This document shows, piece by piece, positions 16,657 to 25,785 of a stretch of DNA of 31,814 nt (position 1 is the stretch's first letter; each line of letters starts with the position of its first letter). Position numbers and translations under genes: made by a program. This stretch comes from Bacteroidia bacterium (GTDB lineage Bacteria; Bacteroidota; Bacteroidia; Bacteroidales; CAJPTX01), in the NCBI GenBank assembly GCA_905373665.1, contig CAJPTV010000013.1, positions 1 through 31,814 of the forward strand, written 5' to 3'. Under the pieces are notes generated by a model. It was not told where the DNA came from. It saw nothing but the letters and a program-made list of their open reading frames with translations, and ran no database searches.

Positions 16657-18693
16657 TTACCAAATCGATGGACGTTGTTCTTGTGGACGATAATACTTAC
16701 TCGTAGTAGGTACCTCAAATGCTTGATAAAACGCATCGATATTATACACACCACCATTTACGCGGAACATCCCCGGCGCGTGTACGTCCTCCACAAGTCG
16801 ACGTGCCATTTCCTCAGGACGCGTAAGGTTACGCCAAACCTTCGAATAAGCAAGGAAGAAGCGCTGCAATGGCGTAAAGCCATCTATTTGCTGTTGTGCA
16901 GCCTCTCCACCCTTTTCAAGCAACTTCATAAAGGCATGCACGGAGATGGTCAATCCACCATAGTCAGCCAAATTCTCTCCTAAGGTAAGACTACCGTTTA
17001 CAAACTTGCCAGGCAGTACTTCAAATGCATTGAACTGATCCACCAACAACTTGGTATACTCGGTAAAACGCAACGAATCTTCGCTCGTCCACCAGTTCTG
17101 CAGATTACCATCCTTGGTGTAGAGACGACCTTGATCGTCAAACCCGTGCGTGATTTCGTGCCCAATGACCACGCCAATCGCTCCGTAATTTACCGCGTCA
17201 TCCGCATTCACATCAAAGAAAGGAGGACGAAGAATCGCAGCTGGGAAGACTATCTCATTAAGCGATGGGCTGTAATATGCATTCACCGTCTGTGGGTACA
17301 TGAACCACTCTGTGCGATCCACGGGCTTACCCAACCGGGACATCGTATACATGAACTGGAATACCTGCCCATTACGGATATTCTGAACGTAGCTGTCTCG
17401 CGAAATACTCAAATCTGTATAATCACGCCATTTGTCAGGATAACCGATCTTTACCGTAATAGCATCCAACTTCTCCTGTGCCTTCTTCTTCGTTTCGTCA
17501 CTCATCCAAGGCAACTGCGCCATACGTTCACGATATGCCGCACGAAGGTTCTCCACCAAAGTCAGCATCCGCTCCTTAGCCGCTGGAGGGAAGTTTTCAG
17601 CTACATAAGCCTTACCAATCACTTCACCAAGAACCCCCTGCGTCATACGCATCACACGACGCCAACGAGGACTCTGTACCTGCTGACCAGAGAGCACAGT
17701 TCCGAAAAACTCAAACGAAGCATTCTCAAAAGGCGTGGAGAGAGCGGAAGCGTACCCCATCACAAAGTGTACTGAGAGGTAGTCTTTCCACACATTGATC
17801 GGCGTTTCAGTCAAAAGCTTGTTTACAGCCTGTAGGAACTTCGGATTGTCTACCAACAGAGTTGCTGGCAAGTCTACCCCCAAGTTCTGGAAAAAGACAT
17901 TCCAGTCAATATTTGGTGTCAATTTCTGCAACTCTGCGGCTGTCAACTTGTTGTAAGTAAGGTGTGGGTCACGATACTCCAAACGAGACAAGGAAGCCTC
18001 AGCCATCTGACGTTCTAGCCCAAAGACATCACTCGCCATAGAAGTAGCCACATCGTCCTTATTCCCCATCAAGACAAAGAAACGAGTAAGCATCTTGATG
18101 TAAGCATCTTGGAGCGCCTTCGTACGTTCGTCGTCCCCAAAATAATAGTCACGATCGGGCATCCCCAACCCACTCTGCGAAAGCGTCATGATATAACTCG
18201 TCGCTTCCTTACTATCCTGGTCTACACTCACATAGAACGGATCGCCGCCACCAATCGAACGCTCGCGCGCAAACTCCCGCACCAAATCCGCAGGATCGAC
18301 CAAGCTCTTAATAATATCCAAATCGGGTTCCAAGGGCGAAAGACCAGCCTGCTCAATAGCCACGGTATCCATCCCCGAAGCGTAAAAGTCCCCGATCTTC
18401 ACCCAATCCAGATTGGTCGTATCTCCCTTACGCTCCCATGCACGGAAAAGAATATCCTTAACCTTCTCTTCCGTTTCCTCTTGCAGGACGTCAAAAGCGC
18501 CATAACGAACACGATCCGAAGGGATTTCCGTACGGTTCAACCACCCTCCGTTAGAGTACTGGTAGAAATCATTCCCTGGCGTAACAGAACTATCGATGTC
18601 GGCAAGATCTATCGGTTTCGGCATATTGGCACTCTCCTTACACCCCATTAAAGCCAATGGGACAAACAACCACAACAAAGACAAACGTTTCAT
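16657..18693 (-). CDS. pepO: M13 family zinc endopeptidase (PepO-type lipoprotein)
   Basis: A 678-residue neprilysin-like metallopeptidase. A lipoprotein signal (MKRLSLLWLFVPLALMGC, Cys18) suggests membrane anchoring outside the cytoplasm. The M13 N-terminal domain starts DSSVTPGNDFYQYSNGGWL. The catalytic HEITH motif lies in VVIGHEITHGFDDQG and the third zinc ligand in GENLADYGGL. The M13 substrate motif NAYYSP is present. The length is as expected. It cleaves peptides on the amino side of hydrophobic residues, which fits a peptide-fermenting life style. It lies 50 bases downstream of the acyl-CoA dehydrogenase with no visible promoter or terminator between, so it may be read from the etf operon. 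Confidence 0.95.
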   Translation of the reverse strand: MKRLSLLWLFVPLALMGCKESANMPKPIDLADIDSSVTPGNDFYQYSNGGWLNRTEIPSDRVRYGAFDVLQEETEEKVKDILFRAWERKGDTTNLDWVKIGDFYASGMDTVAIEQAGLSPLEPDLDIIKSLVDPADLVREFARERSIGGGDPFYVSVDQDSKEATSYIMTLSQSGLGMPDRDYYFGDDERTKALQDAYIKMLTRFFVLMGNKDDVATSMASDVFGLERQMAEASLSRLEYRDPHLTYNKLTAAELQKLTPNIDWNVFFQNLGVDLPATLLVDNPKFLQAVNKLLTETPINVWKDYLSVHFVMGYASALSTPFENASFEFFGTVLSGQQVQSPRWRRVMRMTQGVLGEVIGKAYVAENFPPAAKERMLTLVENLRAAYRERMAQLPWMSDETKKKAQEKLDAITVKIGYPDKWRDYTDLSISRDSYVQNIRNGQVFQFMYTMSRLGKPVDRTEWFMYPQTVNAYYSPSLNEIVFPAAILRPPFFDVNADDAVNYGAIGVVIGHEITHGFDDQGRLYTKDGNLQNWWTSEDSLRFTEYTKLLVDQFNAFEVLPGKFVNGSLTLGENLADYGGLTISVHAFMKLLEKGGEAAQQQIDGFTPLQRFFLAYSKVWRNLTRPEEMARRLVEDVHAPGMFRVNGGVYNIDAFYQAFEVPTTSKYYRPQEQRPSIW

Positions 18694-18743
18694 TTCTCTG
18701 TATATCTATTCAGAATCCTTTTCTCTGCACCGAACTCCCTACC

Positions 18744-20480
18744 TTATGCCTCGGGTGTTTCTACATCATAGTCAGCAAGATATGCTTCCAAGGTGATACT
18801 ATTGATAAGCATCACGCGCTCACGCACCTGCACTTCCGCATAACGCACAAAACGACGCGCACTCTGCTCGAAACAGTTCTTCTCACACGTGCAACGCTCA
18901 CTATCCAAGATTAACAAGTAGGCTATCGCAATAAAGCCTCCGATTTCCACCAAGCGACGTGCATGAAAATCAATATAGTTCGGGTTCTCTGCCTTCTGCA
19001 CCTGCTCAATAGACTGGGTCAACTCCTCCGTCAAAGCTGCGAGCAACTTCGCTTCTGCGGCAAAAGCCTCACCCTTCACCTGCTGTGCAAAGAAGGTCAG
19101 ACGCTGCGTCAACTGCCCTGTCATTACCGAACGTATCGCCGCTACGACCTGCAACTGCGACGTACCCTCATAGATATTCGTGATACGCGCATCGCGATAG
19201 AGCCGCTCCACGGGGAAATCGCGCATGTAGCCCGTCCCTCCATGCACTTGTACCGCATCGTAGGTCACTTGGTTACAGAACTCACTACCAAAGAGTTTCG
19301 CAAGCGGCGTAAACATCTCCGCTAGGCGCGTATACTCCTTCAACTCGTTCCGTTCCTCTTTGGTCAAAGTACGTTCACGTTGGATGTGCAAGAGCGACTT
19401 GTAGATATCCACGTAGCGGGTTGTTTCATAAAGCAACGCACGAATCGCATCCGTCTTCGCACGCATCATCACCAACATTTCTCGCACCGCGGGGATGTTC
19501 TTAATCAGTTTCCCAAACTGCTCACGCTCATTCGCATACTTTTCTGCCTCGCGCGTAGCAGCCTCTGCTATCCCAACACTCTGTGCCGCAACGCCCAAAC
19601 GAGCGCCATTCATCAGCGACATCACGTACTTGATGAGCCCCAACTTACGCTCACCCACCAACTCTGCGGGTGCATCCTTGAAAACGAGCTCACAGGTCGG
19701 AGAACCGATAATCCCCATCTTGTGCTCGATACGACGTACTCGCACACAGTCGGTCTTCTTATTGTCGTAAAGGAAAAGGGAAATCCCACGTGCGTCTGTC
19801 GTGCCCTCTTCGGAGCGCGCCATTACGAGCGAGACATCCGCATCACCATTGGTAATGAAACGCTTTACGCCGTTAAGCAACCACGTGCCACGCTTCTCAT
19901 CATAATGCGCCTTAAGCATAACAGCCTGTAAGTCAGACCCTGCATCGGGCTCCGTTAGTCCCATCGCAAAGGTCTTCCCTTGGTTAGCCAAAGGAAGGTA
20001 CTGGCGGCGCTGCTCGTCAGAAGCAAATTCATTGATCGTTTCTGCACAATCTTGCAACCCCCAAATATTGGCAAAACCACCGTCTGCACGACTTACCAAC
20101 TCCGCTGCCATAACGTAGGGCACCATCGGGAAATTCAACCCACCGAACTCGCGCGGCAACGACATTCCATACAGACCTGCCTGTGCCAACGCATCATGAT
20201 TTTGCTGTGTCCCTGGGTGATAGTGCACACGTCCGTCTACCACTGTCGGTCCTTCCGCATCCACACGTTCTGCATTAGCGGCTAAAACATCGCCACAAAT
20301 TTCCCCCACAATCCCCAACACCTGACGATAATTCTCTAGCGCATCCGCGTAATCCTGCGGCGCGTATGCCTCACGGTTCTCTCCTGAGAAATGATTTTCC
20401 TTAAGCTCCACGATGCGTTGCATGAGTGGATGATCGAGCTGGAAAAGCAACGAAGGATTGTCTTCAAAAAAATTCGCCAT
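18744..20480 (-). CDS. acyl-CoA dehydrogenase family protein
   Basis: A 578-residue flavoenzyme that oxidises acyl-CoA at alpha-beta and passes electrons to ETF. FAMGLTEPDAGSDLQAV is the FAD/substrate signature, RFITNGDADVSLVMARS follows, and VQVHGGTGYMRDFPVERLYRDA and IYEGTSQLQ near residue 440 carry the typical catalytic Glu. It is some 200 residues longer than short-chain enzymes. The extra parts are an N-terminal helical region, an insertion rich in Glu/Arg (about 355-385) and a C-terminal helical domain of about 110 residues. It is co-directional with and 32 bases from etfA, so ETF is its probable acceptor. The chain-length preference cannot be told from sequence. Confidence 0.92.
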   Translation of the reverse strand: MANFFEDNPSLLFQLDHPLMQRIVELKENHFSGENREAYAPQDYADALENYRQVLGIVGEICGDVLAANAERVDAEGPTVVDGRVHYHPGTQQNHDALAQAGLYGMSLPREFGGLNFPMVPYVMAAELVSRADGGFANIWGLQDCAETINEFASDEQRRQYLPLANQGKTFAMGLTEPDAGSDLQAVMLKAHYDEKRGTWLLNGVKRFITNGDADVSLVMARSEEGTTDARGISLFLYDNKKTDCVRVRRIEHKMGIIGSPTCELVFKDAPAELVGERKLGLIKYVMSLMNGARLGVAAQSVGIAEAATREAEKYANEREQFGKLIKNIPAVREMLVMMRAKTDAIRALLYETTRYVDIYKSLLHIQRERTLTKEERNELKEYTRLAEMFTPLAKLFGSEFCNQVTYDAVQVHGGTGYMRDFPVERLYRDARITNIYEGTSQLQVVAAIRSVMTGQLTQRLTFFAQQVKGEAFAAEAKLLAALTEELTQSIEQVQKAENPNYIDFHARRLVEIGGFIAIAYLLILDSERCTCEKNCFEQSARRFVRYAEVQVRERVMLINSITLEAYLADYDVETPEA

Positions 20481-20512
20481 CTCTTTACTTTCTATTCTAG
20501 TGCAACGCTCGC

Positions 20513-21529
20513 TTACTTCGAATTCCGCTTATAGGACTCGATAAACCTATCGATCACCTCCGCATAGTCGCCCACCACCGTATAGTCCGCTATCTGGTTA
20601 ATCGGCGCATTCGGGTCTGTGTTGATTGAGATAATCACGGCCGACTCGCTCATCCCCGCCGTGTGCTGTACCTGTCCTGAGATCCCGCACGCGATATAGA
20701 GCTTCGGACGCACGGTCACCCCCGTCTGACCAATCTGGCGCTCATGATCTGCAAACCCCGCATCGACCGCAGCACGTGATGCACCGACCTCGCCGCCCAG
20801 CAGGTGTGCCAATTCAAAGAGCTTATTGAAGCCTTCGCGACTTCCGACACCATACCCTCCTGCCACAATCAGCGTAGCACCCTTGATGTTCACCGCCTGT
20901 TTCTCAAGCTGACGAGAAATAATCGATACCAAGAAATCTTCTTCCTTGAGTACCGAGAGATCTACCTTTACCACCTCACACGCTACGGGCGTCTTGAGCT
21001 CCTCACGCTTCATTACCCCCTCGCGAACGGTAGCCATCTGCGGACGGCAGTCTGGGTTCACAATCGTCGCGATAATATTCCCTCCAAAAGCAGGACGGAT
21101 CTGGAAAAGCAAATTTTCGTACGTTTTTCCCGCCTTCGCATCCTTATACTCGCCAATCTCCAAGCGGGTACAGTCTGCGGTCAGCCCACTGTGAAGGGCG
21201 GAGGAAACGCGCGGGCCAAGATCACGCCCTACCGAAGTAGCGCCGAAAAGAGCTATCTGGGGCTTCTCGCGTTGGAAAATATCACACAGGATACGCTCAT
21301 GCGGCATCGTGAGATAATACTCCAAACGCTTATCATCTGCTACGTGGAGGCGCGTCGCGCCATACTTTGCGCAAATGGGTTGCACCCAATCCAGATCTTT
21401 ACCGATGGCCACAGCCTCTACAGCAACCCCGAGTTCCGCTGCCAACGTCCGCGCCTTGGTCAAAAGCTCCAAGCTGACGTCAGCGATCTCGCGTCCCTCT
21501 ATCTCTAAGTATACAAATACGTTATTCAC
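20513..21529 (-). CDS. etfA: electron transfer flavoprotein subunit alpha
   Basis: A 338-residue FAD-binding subunit of ETF. The C-terminal FAD domain is clear: VAGGYGVGSREGF, GASRAAVDAGFADHERQIGQTG, PKLYIACGISGQVQHTAGM and INTDPNAPI. The N-terminal alpha/beta domain resembles that of EtfB. The start is GTG at 21529, supported by AGGAGG (21537-21542 on the complement) 7 bases upstream and by the conserved N-terminus MNNVFVYLEIEG. It lies 19 bases after etfB and 32 before the acyl-CoA dehydrogenase, forming one operon. Confidence 0.95.
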   Translation of the reverse strand: MNNVFVYLEIEGREIADVSLELLTKARTLAAELGVAVEAVAIGKDLDWVQPICAKYGATRLHVADDKRLEYYLTMPHERILCDIFQREKPQIALFGATSVGRDLGPRVSSALHSGLTADCTRLEIGEYKDAKAGKTYENLLFQIRPAFGGNIIATIVNPDCRPQMATVREGVMKREELKTPVACEVVKVDLSVLKEEDFLVSIISRQLEKQAVNIKGATLIVAGGYGVGSREGFNKLFELAHLLGGEVGASRAAVDAGFADHERQIGQTGVTVRPKLYIACGISGQVQHTAGMSESAVIISINTDPNAPINQIADYTVVGDYAEVIDRFIESYKRNSK

Positions 21530-21548
21530 TGCCTTACCTCCTATGTGC

Positions 21549-22394
21549 TTAACCTATCGTGTGGCTTGCCATCAACTCTCGCACGAGCTCATCTACCGAG
21601 GCGGCACTCGCCTCATAGCGCTTTGATTCTTTCACTTGGAAGACCACGTTTTCCACCGTCTTAACCTTGGTGGGCGACCCCGCCAACCCCAATTCCGACG
21701 GCTCGGCATTCAACGCCGCATCACTCCACTCCTCGATGAGGGGGTGCTTGTAACCGTCCTCTGCCACATTTTCCGAAGGTGCAGCCGCACGCTTCCACTG
21801 CATCAACAGCTTCGCATTACGCGAACGACACTCGGGGGCAGTCGCATTCACTGTCAAAACCAAGGGTAAACGCCCCTGTAGCTCTTCTACGCCACGCTCC
21901 ACACGTCGACGTACGGTGATCCGCTCCCCTTCCAACTTCGCCATTTCCACGTAGGTGATTTGTGGCCACCCGAGCTTCTGCGCCACCTGTGGCCCAACCT
22001 GTGCCGTATCCCCGTCAATAGCCTGACGTCCTGCAATCACCAACTGCGGATTGAGTTTACGTACCGCACACGCCAGTGCATAAGAGGTAGCCAAAGTGTC
22101 AGACCCCGCAAAAGCACGCCCCGAGAGCAACACGCCATCATCCGCACCACGATACAGCCCTTCGCGGATAATATCCGCCGCACGAGCTGGCCCCATGGTC
22201 AAGATCGTAACCCGCACGCCTGCGTGTTCGTCCTTAAGTTTTAACGCCAATTCCAAGGCATTTAAGTCTTCGGGATTAAAAATTGCAGGCAAGGCGGCGC
22301 GATTCACCGTACCATCCGCCTTCATGGCATCTTTTCCAGCAGCGCGCGTATCAGGCACCTGCTTTGCTAAGACCACTATACGTAATTCCTCCAT
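21549..22394 (-). CDS. etfB: electron transfer flavoprotein subunit beta
   Basis: A 281-residue ETF beta subunit, which binds AMP or a second FAD and contacts the dehydrogenase. Typical segments are IVVLAKQVPDT at the start, INPEDL-like FNPEDLNALELAL, LTMGP, GRQAIDGDTAQVGPQVAQKLGWPQITYV and LPLVLTVN. It is slightly longer than the usual 250-260 residues. It is first in the etfB-etfA-acd cluster, with a -7 box at 22420-22427. Whether this ETF is a bifurcating type cannot be decided by eye. Confidence 0.95.
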   Translation of the reverse strand: MEELRIVVLAKQVPDTRAAGKDAMKADGTVNRAALPAIFNPEDLNALELALKLKDEHAGVRVTILTMGPARAADIIREGLYRGADDGVLLSGRAFAGSDTLATSYALACAVRKLNPQLVIAGRQAIDGDTAQVGPQVAQKLGWPQITYVEMAKLEGERITVRRRVERGVEELQGRLPLVLTVNATAPECRSRNAKLLMQWKRAAAPSENVAEDGYKHPLIEEWSDAALNAEPSELGLAGSPTKVKTVENVVFQVKESKRYEASAASVDELVRELMASHTIG

Positions 22395-22419
22395 CTCGAA
22401 TTATTTTCCTAGTCAAATG

Positions 22420-22427
22420 CAAATATA
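22420..22427 (-). promoter_or_regulatory. etfBA operon -7 promoter box
   Basis: Minus-strand TATATTTG matches TAnnTTTG, 25 bases before the etfB ATG. A TTG lies 23 bases further upstream (22451-22453), slightly beyond the usual 19-21 spacing. Confidence 0.55.
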
Positions 22428-22486
22428 GCATTATTCTTACTTCTAGAGCGCAAGACACTCTAAAAATCCCCACGGTGGGATCGTTG

Positions 22487-22579
22487 CGATACTGTCCTAA
22501 AAAAGTGTGTAAGAGCTCCCTGTTCACTTCTCTCGCCTCTTCTTAACACAGGGCGGCGCGCCCTTAGTGTCCTAAAAAA
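22487..22579. repeat. copy of the dispersed intergenic repeat, opposite orientation
   Basis: Bases 22487-22504 are the exact reverse complement of 29705-29722, and 22551-22567 of 29726-29742. A second partial copy of the first word (TGTCCTAAAAAA) directly follows 22567. Compared with the 29.7 kb copy, nine bases between the two words are missing here. The last A-run doubles as the U-tract of the DUF805 terminator. The repeat sits between the DUF805 gene end and the etfB promoter. Confidence 0.7.
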
Positions 22580-22614
22580 AAGCCCCAGAATCCGCTTTCG
22601 CGAATCCTAGGACT
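22574..22614 (-). terminator. terminator after the DUF805 gene
   Basis: On the minus strand 22601-22614 pairs with 22581-22594 as a 14-bp stem with four G-U pairs and a 6-base loop, followed by seven Ts. It closes the vWA-PP2C-kinase-ATPase-DUF805 gene run. Confidence 0.85.
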
Positions 22615-22645
22615 CTTGTCATGAAAAAAATTACCTCAACCAAAA

Positions 22646-23002
22646 CTAGGCAACGGGAGCACCGAAACGGTTCTCAGCCTCTTCACCCTTCGAAGCGCAA
22701 AGAATGAGAAACCAAATCGCACCAATGATCGGCACGAATGTGATGCAAACCCATCCGCCGCCCTTACCTAAATCGTGCATACGGCGAACCGATACTCCGA
22801 TCGTGGGCATCAAAACAAACAGCGAAAAAATCCCAGAAACGACCTGTCCTGCCATCGGTGATGCAAACCCAACCAGCTTCATTAAGATTGCAGAAATGAT
22901 CGAGTTGATCAAGATGAAAGTCCAAAACTCTGCACGATTTGAACGCCCCTTGAAGTCTACGTAACGCTTCAAAGTACTAGTGTACACCGAAATGAAACCC
23001 AT
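22646..23002 (-). CDS. DUF805 family membrane protein
   Basis: A 118-residue small inner-membrane protein with three or four hydrophobic helices. The DUF805 signature is clear in DFKGRSNRAEFW near the start and VRRMHDLGKGGGW in the middle. The family (YhaH-like) has no established function. The ATG at 23002 is preferred to the TTG at 23008 because AGGAGG lies 8 bases upstream of it. It begins 19 bases after the calcium-type ATPase stop and ends before a terminator, so it is very likely co-transcribed with the ATPase. Confidence 0.88.
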   Translation of the reverse strand: MGFISVYTSTLKRYVDFKGRSNRAEFWTFILINSIISAILMKLVGFASPMAGQVVSGIFSLFVLMPTIGVSVRRMHDLGKGGGWVCITFVPIIGAIWFLILCASKGEEAENRFGAPVA

Positions 23003-23021
23003 ATCCAAAACCTCCTAATTA

Positions 23022-25721
23022 TTATTTAGTTAGAGTTCTTACCAACCGCACTACCTCACCCACCCAAAGAACCAAAGAGGTAGCAATAAAGACGAACACC
23101 CAATCTCCCCAACTAAGGGGCACTATTCCGAACAAACTTCCCGCAAATGTAACAATTATTATTTGACCTAACAAAATCACGCCCCCAACACACAAGAACC
23201 CTTTACTCTGCCCTAGGTTCGCAAATGCGGTCTTTCCACTCAGGAAAGCCTTGGCATTAAACATGTTCCAAAATTGGAGTAACACAAAGATAGTAAAAAA
23301 AAGAGAGAGTTCGTAGGGGGAAAGATGCCCATTTCGGAAATCAAAGAAATGCGCCCCAAACTCTGTAAAGCGGAACTGCGTCAACGAGGTCAGTTCCACG
23401 TGCTTAAAGTACTGAATCAAGCCAAAAAAGAGCACGACGAAAAAGAGCCCTACCCCCAGAATCTGACGCCCCATCGCTGGGGTTATAATATGCTCAGTTG
23501 TGCTGCGAGGTTTGTTACGCATCACCCGTTCCGAAGGCGGCAATGAGGCCAAAGCTAGTGCAGCAAAGGTGTCCATTATCAGGTTTACCCACAACATTTG
23601 CGTGACTGTAAGCGGCGACTCTGTGCCAAGAAAAGCTCCCAACAGCACGATCAGACACGCCGCCACGTTGATGGTCATCTGGAAGAGGATAAAGCGCTGA
23701 ATGTTCTGATAAAGCGACCGTCCCCACATCACGGCTCTCGAGATACTCGTAAAGGAGTTGTCAAGGATGGTAATATCACTCGCCTCCTTCGCCACCGAGG
23801 TGCCATCCCCCATCGACAATCCCACCTGTGCGGCATTGAGCGCTGGCGCGTCATTCGTCCCATCGCCCGTGACAGCTACGACCTGCCCCTTCTGTTGCAG
23901 GAGCTGCACGAGCCGCTGCTTGTCATGCGGACGCGCTCGCGACATAATTTTCAAATCCACCACTCGCTCCAACAGCTCCGCATCTGAGAGGTCTGCGAAC
24001 TCCGCCCCCGTAAGGTGGTGCGCATCAGGTTCATCCGCAAGCCACAAGCCGATTTGCCGCCCGATCTCCTTGGCAGTCCCTGGCGTGTCGCCCGTGACGA
24101 TCTTAACCGCAATGCCAGCTTGCAAACACGCTGCTACCGCCGCGGGAACATCCGCACGAATCGGGTCAGCTATCGCCACGATCCCCAGCAGGGTCAGTTT
24201 CGTACCCACCAAGCGCCCGTCACGAATGTACTGCGTATCATCCCCATCTTCAAGCACTTGGTAAGCTAAGGCGAGGGTACGCATCGCCTTATTCTGATAG
24301 CCCAGCAGCTGCGCCAAAATCTCCTCTTTTGCGACAGGCAAATCCACACACATTTCGAGGAGCATTTCCGGTGCCCCCTTCGCATACAACACCCGCTGCG
24401 GCACTACCGACGAGCGCACGAGGGTAGCCATATACTTCCGTTCGGTCGAAAAGGTCAATTGTTCGATGACCGAGACCTGCTCTCGGATGGGCTGATAATC
24501 AATACCCTGCCCCTGCAACCACAAGAGCAGCGCCCCTTCCGTCGGGTTGCCGAGCGCCTCAATACGCTCAGGGTTCGAGCGATCTAGAAAAGCCGTCGTA
24601 TTAAGCGCAATCGCCTCAGGCAAAAAAACACGACTCTGCGCCTCGTTATAAAGCTTGGCTTCGTGCACCCGCATCTGATTCTGGGTAAGCGTCCCCGTCT
24701 TGTCGGTGCAAATGACCGTGGTTGCCCCCATCGTCTCACAAGCGTGCATCTTACGCACAAGATTGTTCGTGGCGAGCATCCGCTTCATACTGAGCGCAAG
24801 ACTGAAGGTCACACTCATCGCCAGTCCCTCGGGGACCGCCACCACAATCACGGTCACTGCAATCATTGCCGTATTGAGAAGGTAACTCCCAAAGAGCAGC
24901 CCGTCCGCAATGACGAGCCCCCCTGCGTTCACAAAATAGGCTACCAAACGCCCCACCAAAATTAAGGCGGCAAGGAGATAAGAGCCCTTCGTGATGAGCT
25001 TCGACAACCGATTGAGCTGCTGATTGAGCGGCGTTTGTACCGAATTATCGATTTGCGCCCCCTCATACACTTTGCCATACTCGGTCGCATCCCCCACCTT
25101 CAAAACCCGCATCAACCCATGACCGTCGACCACTGACGTGCCGCGTAAGACATGATTGGAGGGATAGGTCGCGTGCTCGTCAAAGTTTGCGGGATCGGTC
25201 GTCTTTTTCGCCACGGGCTCTCCCGTAAGCGTAGACTCATTGAGTTGCAAGGAGATCGCCTCAATCAGCTCTCCGTCTGCAGACACCTCATCCCCCGTAT
25301 TGAGCACCACAATATCCCCCACAACGACCTCGCGCTTAGAGATTTGCGTAATCCCTCCCTCTCGCAGCACATCCACCGGCAGCTCATCATTCACCTGATT
25401 AAGGACGTCGAACTTCCGATTAGCACTCACCTCAAAGAAAAAGCCCACCGTCGTGGCCAAAAGAACCGCAATGAGAATCCCCACGGGCTCGAAGAAAGCC
25501 TCTATATCCGCCTTAGCGGTCGCATACTCAAAACACGCCACGGCCGCCGAGAGGAGCAAAGCGACCAAAAGAATAATGATAATCGGGTCGGCAAACTTAC
25601 GGAGAAACTGACGCCACAACGACTCTTTCTTCGGCGGCGTGAGGATGTTCTCACCATACTGTTGACGACTCTGCTGCACCTGCGCGGGCGTAAGCCCCGT
25701 GTAATGATGCGATGGGTTCAT
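23022..25721 (-). CDS. P-type Ca2+-transporting ATPase (P2-type)
   Basis: An 899-residue cation pump of the inner membrane. An N-terminal cation-ATPase segment (GLTPAQVQQSRQQYGENIL) is followed by an actuator domain with LTGEP (about residue 165). The phosphorylation motif DKTGTLTQNQM places the Asp near residue 340, and TGDGTNDAPAL lies near 625. The M4 motif VPEGL and the M6 motif NLIMDTFAALALAS contain the acidic and polar residues of P2A/P2B calcium pumps. About ten membrane segments are present, and no C-terminal calmodulin-type tail. Calcium is the best guess for the substrate; Mn2+ is possible. It lies 64 bases downstream of the kinase gene and may use its own -7 box or the upstream promoter. 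Confidence 0.92.
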   Translation of the reverse strand: MNPSHHYTGLTPAQVQQSRQQYGENILTPPKKESLWRQFLRKFADPIIIILLVALLLSAAVACFEYATAKADIEAFFEPVGILIAVLLATTVGFFFEVSANRKFDVLNQVNDELPVDVLREGGITQISKREVVVGDIVVLNTGDEVSADGELIEAISLQLNESTLTGEPVAKKTTDPANFDEHATYPSNHVLRGTSVVDGHGLMRVLKVGDATEYGKVYEGAQIDNSVQTPLNQQLNRLSKLITKGSYLLAALILVGRLVAYFVNAGGLVIADGLLFGSYLLNTAMIAVTVIVVAVPEGLAMSVTFSLALSMKRMLATNNLVRKMHACETMGATTVICTDKTGTLTQNQMRVHEAKLYNEAQSRVFLPEAIALNTTAFLDRSNPERIEALGNPTEGALLLWLQGQGIDYQPIREQVSVIEQLTFSTERKYMATLVRSSVVPQRVLYAKGAPEMLLEMCVDLPVAKEEILAQLLGYQNKAMRTLALAYQVLEDGDDTQYIRDGRLVGTKLTLLGIVAIADPIRADVPAAVAACLQAGIAVKIVTGDTPGTAKEIGRQIGLWLADEPDAHHLTGAEFADLSDAELLERVVDLKIMSRARPHDKQRLVQLLQQKGQVVAVTGDGTNDAPALNAAQVGLSMGDGTSVAKEASDITILDNSFTSISRAVMWGRSLYQNIQRFILFQMTINVAACLIVLLGAFLGTESPLTVTQMLWVNLIMDTFAALALASLPPSERVMRNKPRSTTEHIITPAMGRQILGVGLFFVVLFFGLIQYFKHVELTSLTQFRFTEFGAHFFDFRNGHLSPYELSLFFTIFVLLQFWNMFNAKAFLSGKTAFANLGQSKGFLCVGGVILLGQIIIVTFAGSLFGIVPLSWGDWVFVFIATSLVLWVGEVVRLVRTLTK

Positions 25722-25738
25722 AGATATGAGTTGTTAAA

Positions 25739-25775
25739 TGGCGCTTTAGGCGCTACGCGCCGTCCTACAAATATA
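25739..25775 (-). promoter_or_regulatory. -7 box and GC-rich palindromic element before the ATPase gene
   Basis: Minus-strand TATATTTG (25768-25775) matches the -7 consensus, 46 bases before the ATPase ATG; no -33 fits. Between them 25743-25762 carries repeated GGCGC/GCGCC words able to fold, reminiscent of the dispersed GC-rich repeats. The element would lie in the 5' leader of the ATPase message. Confidence 0.4.
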
Positions 25776-25785
25776 GATTTTCCTA

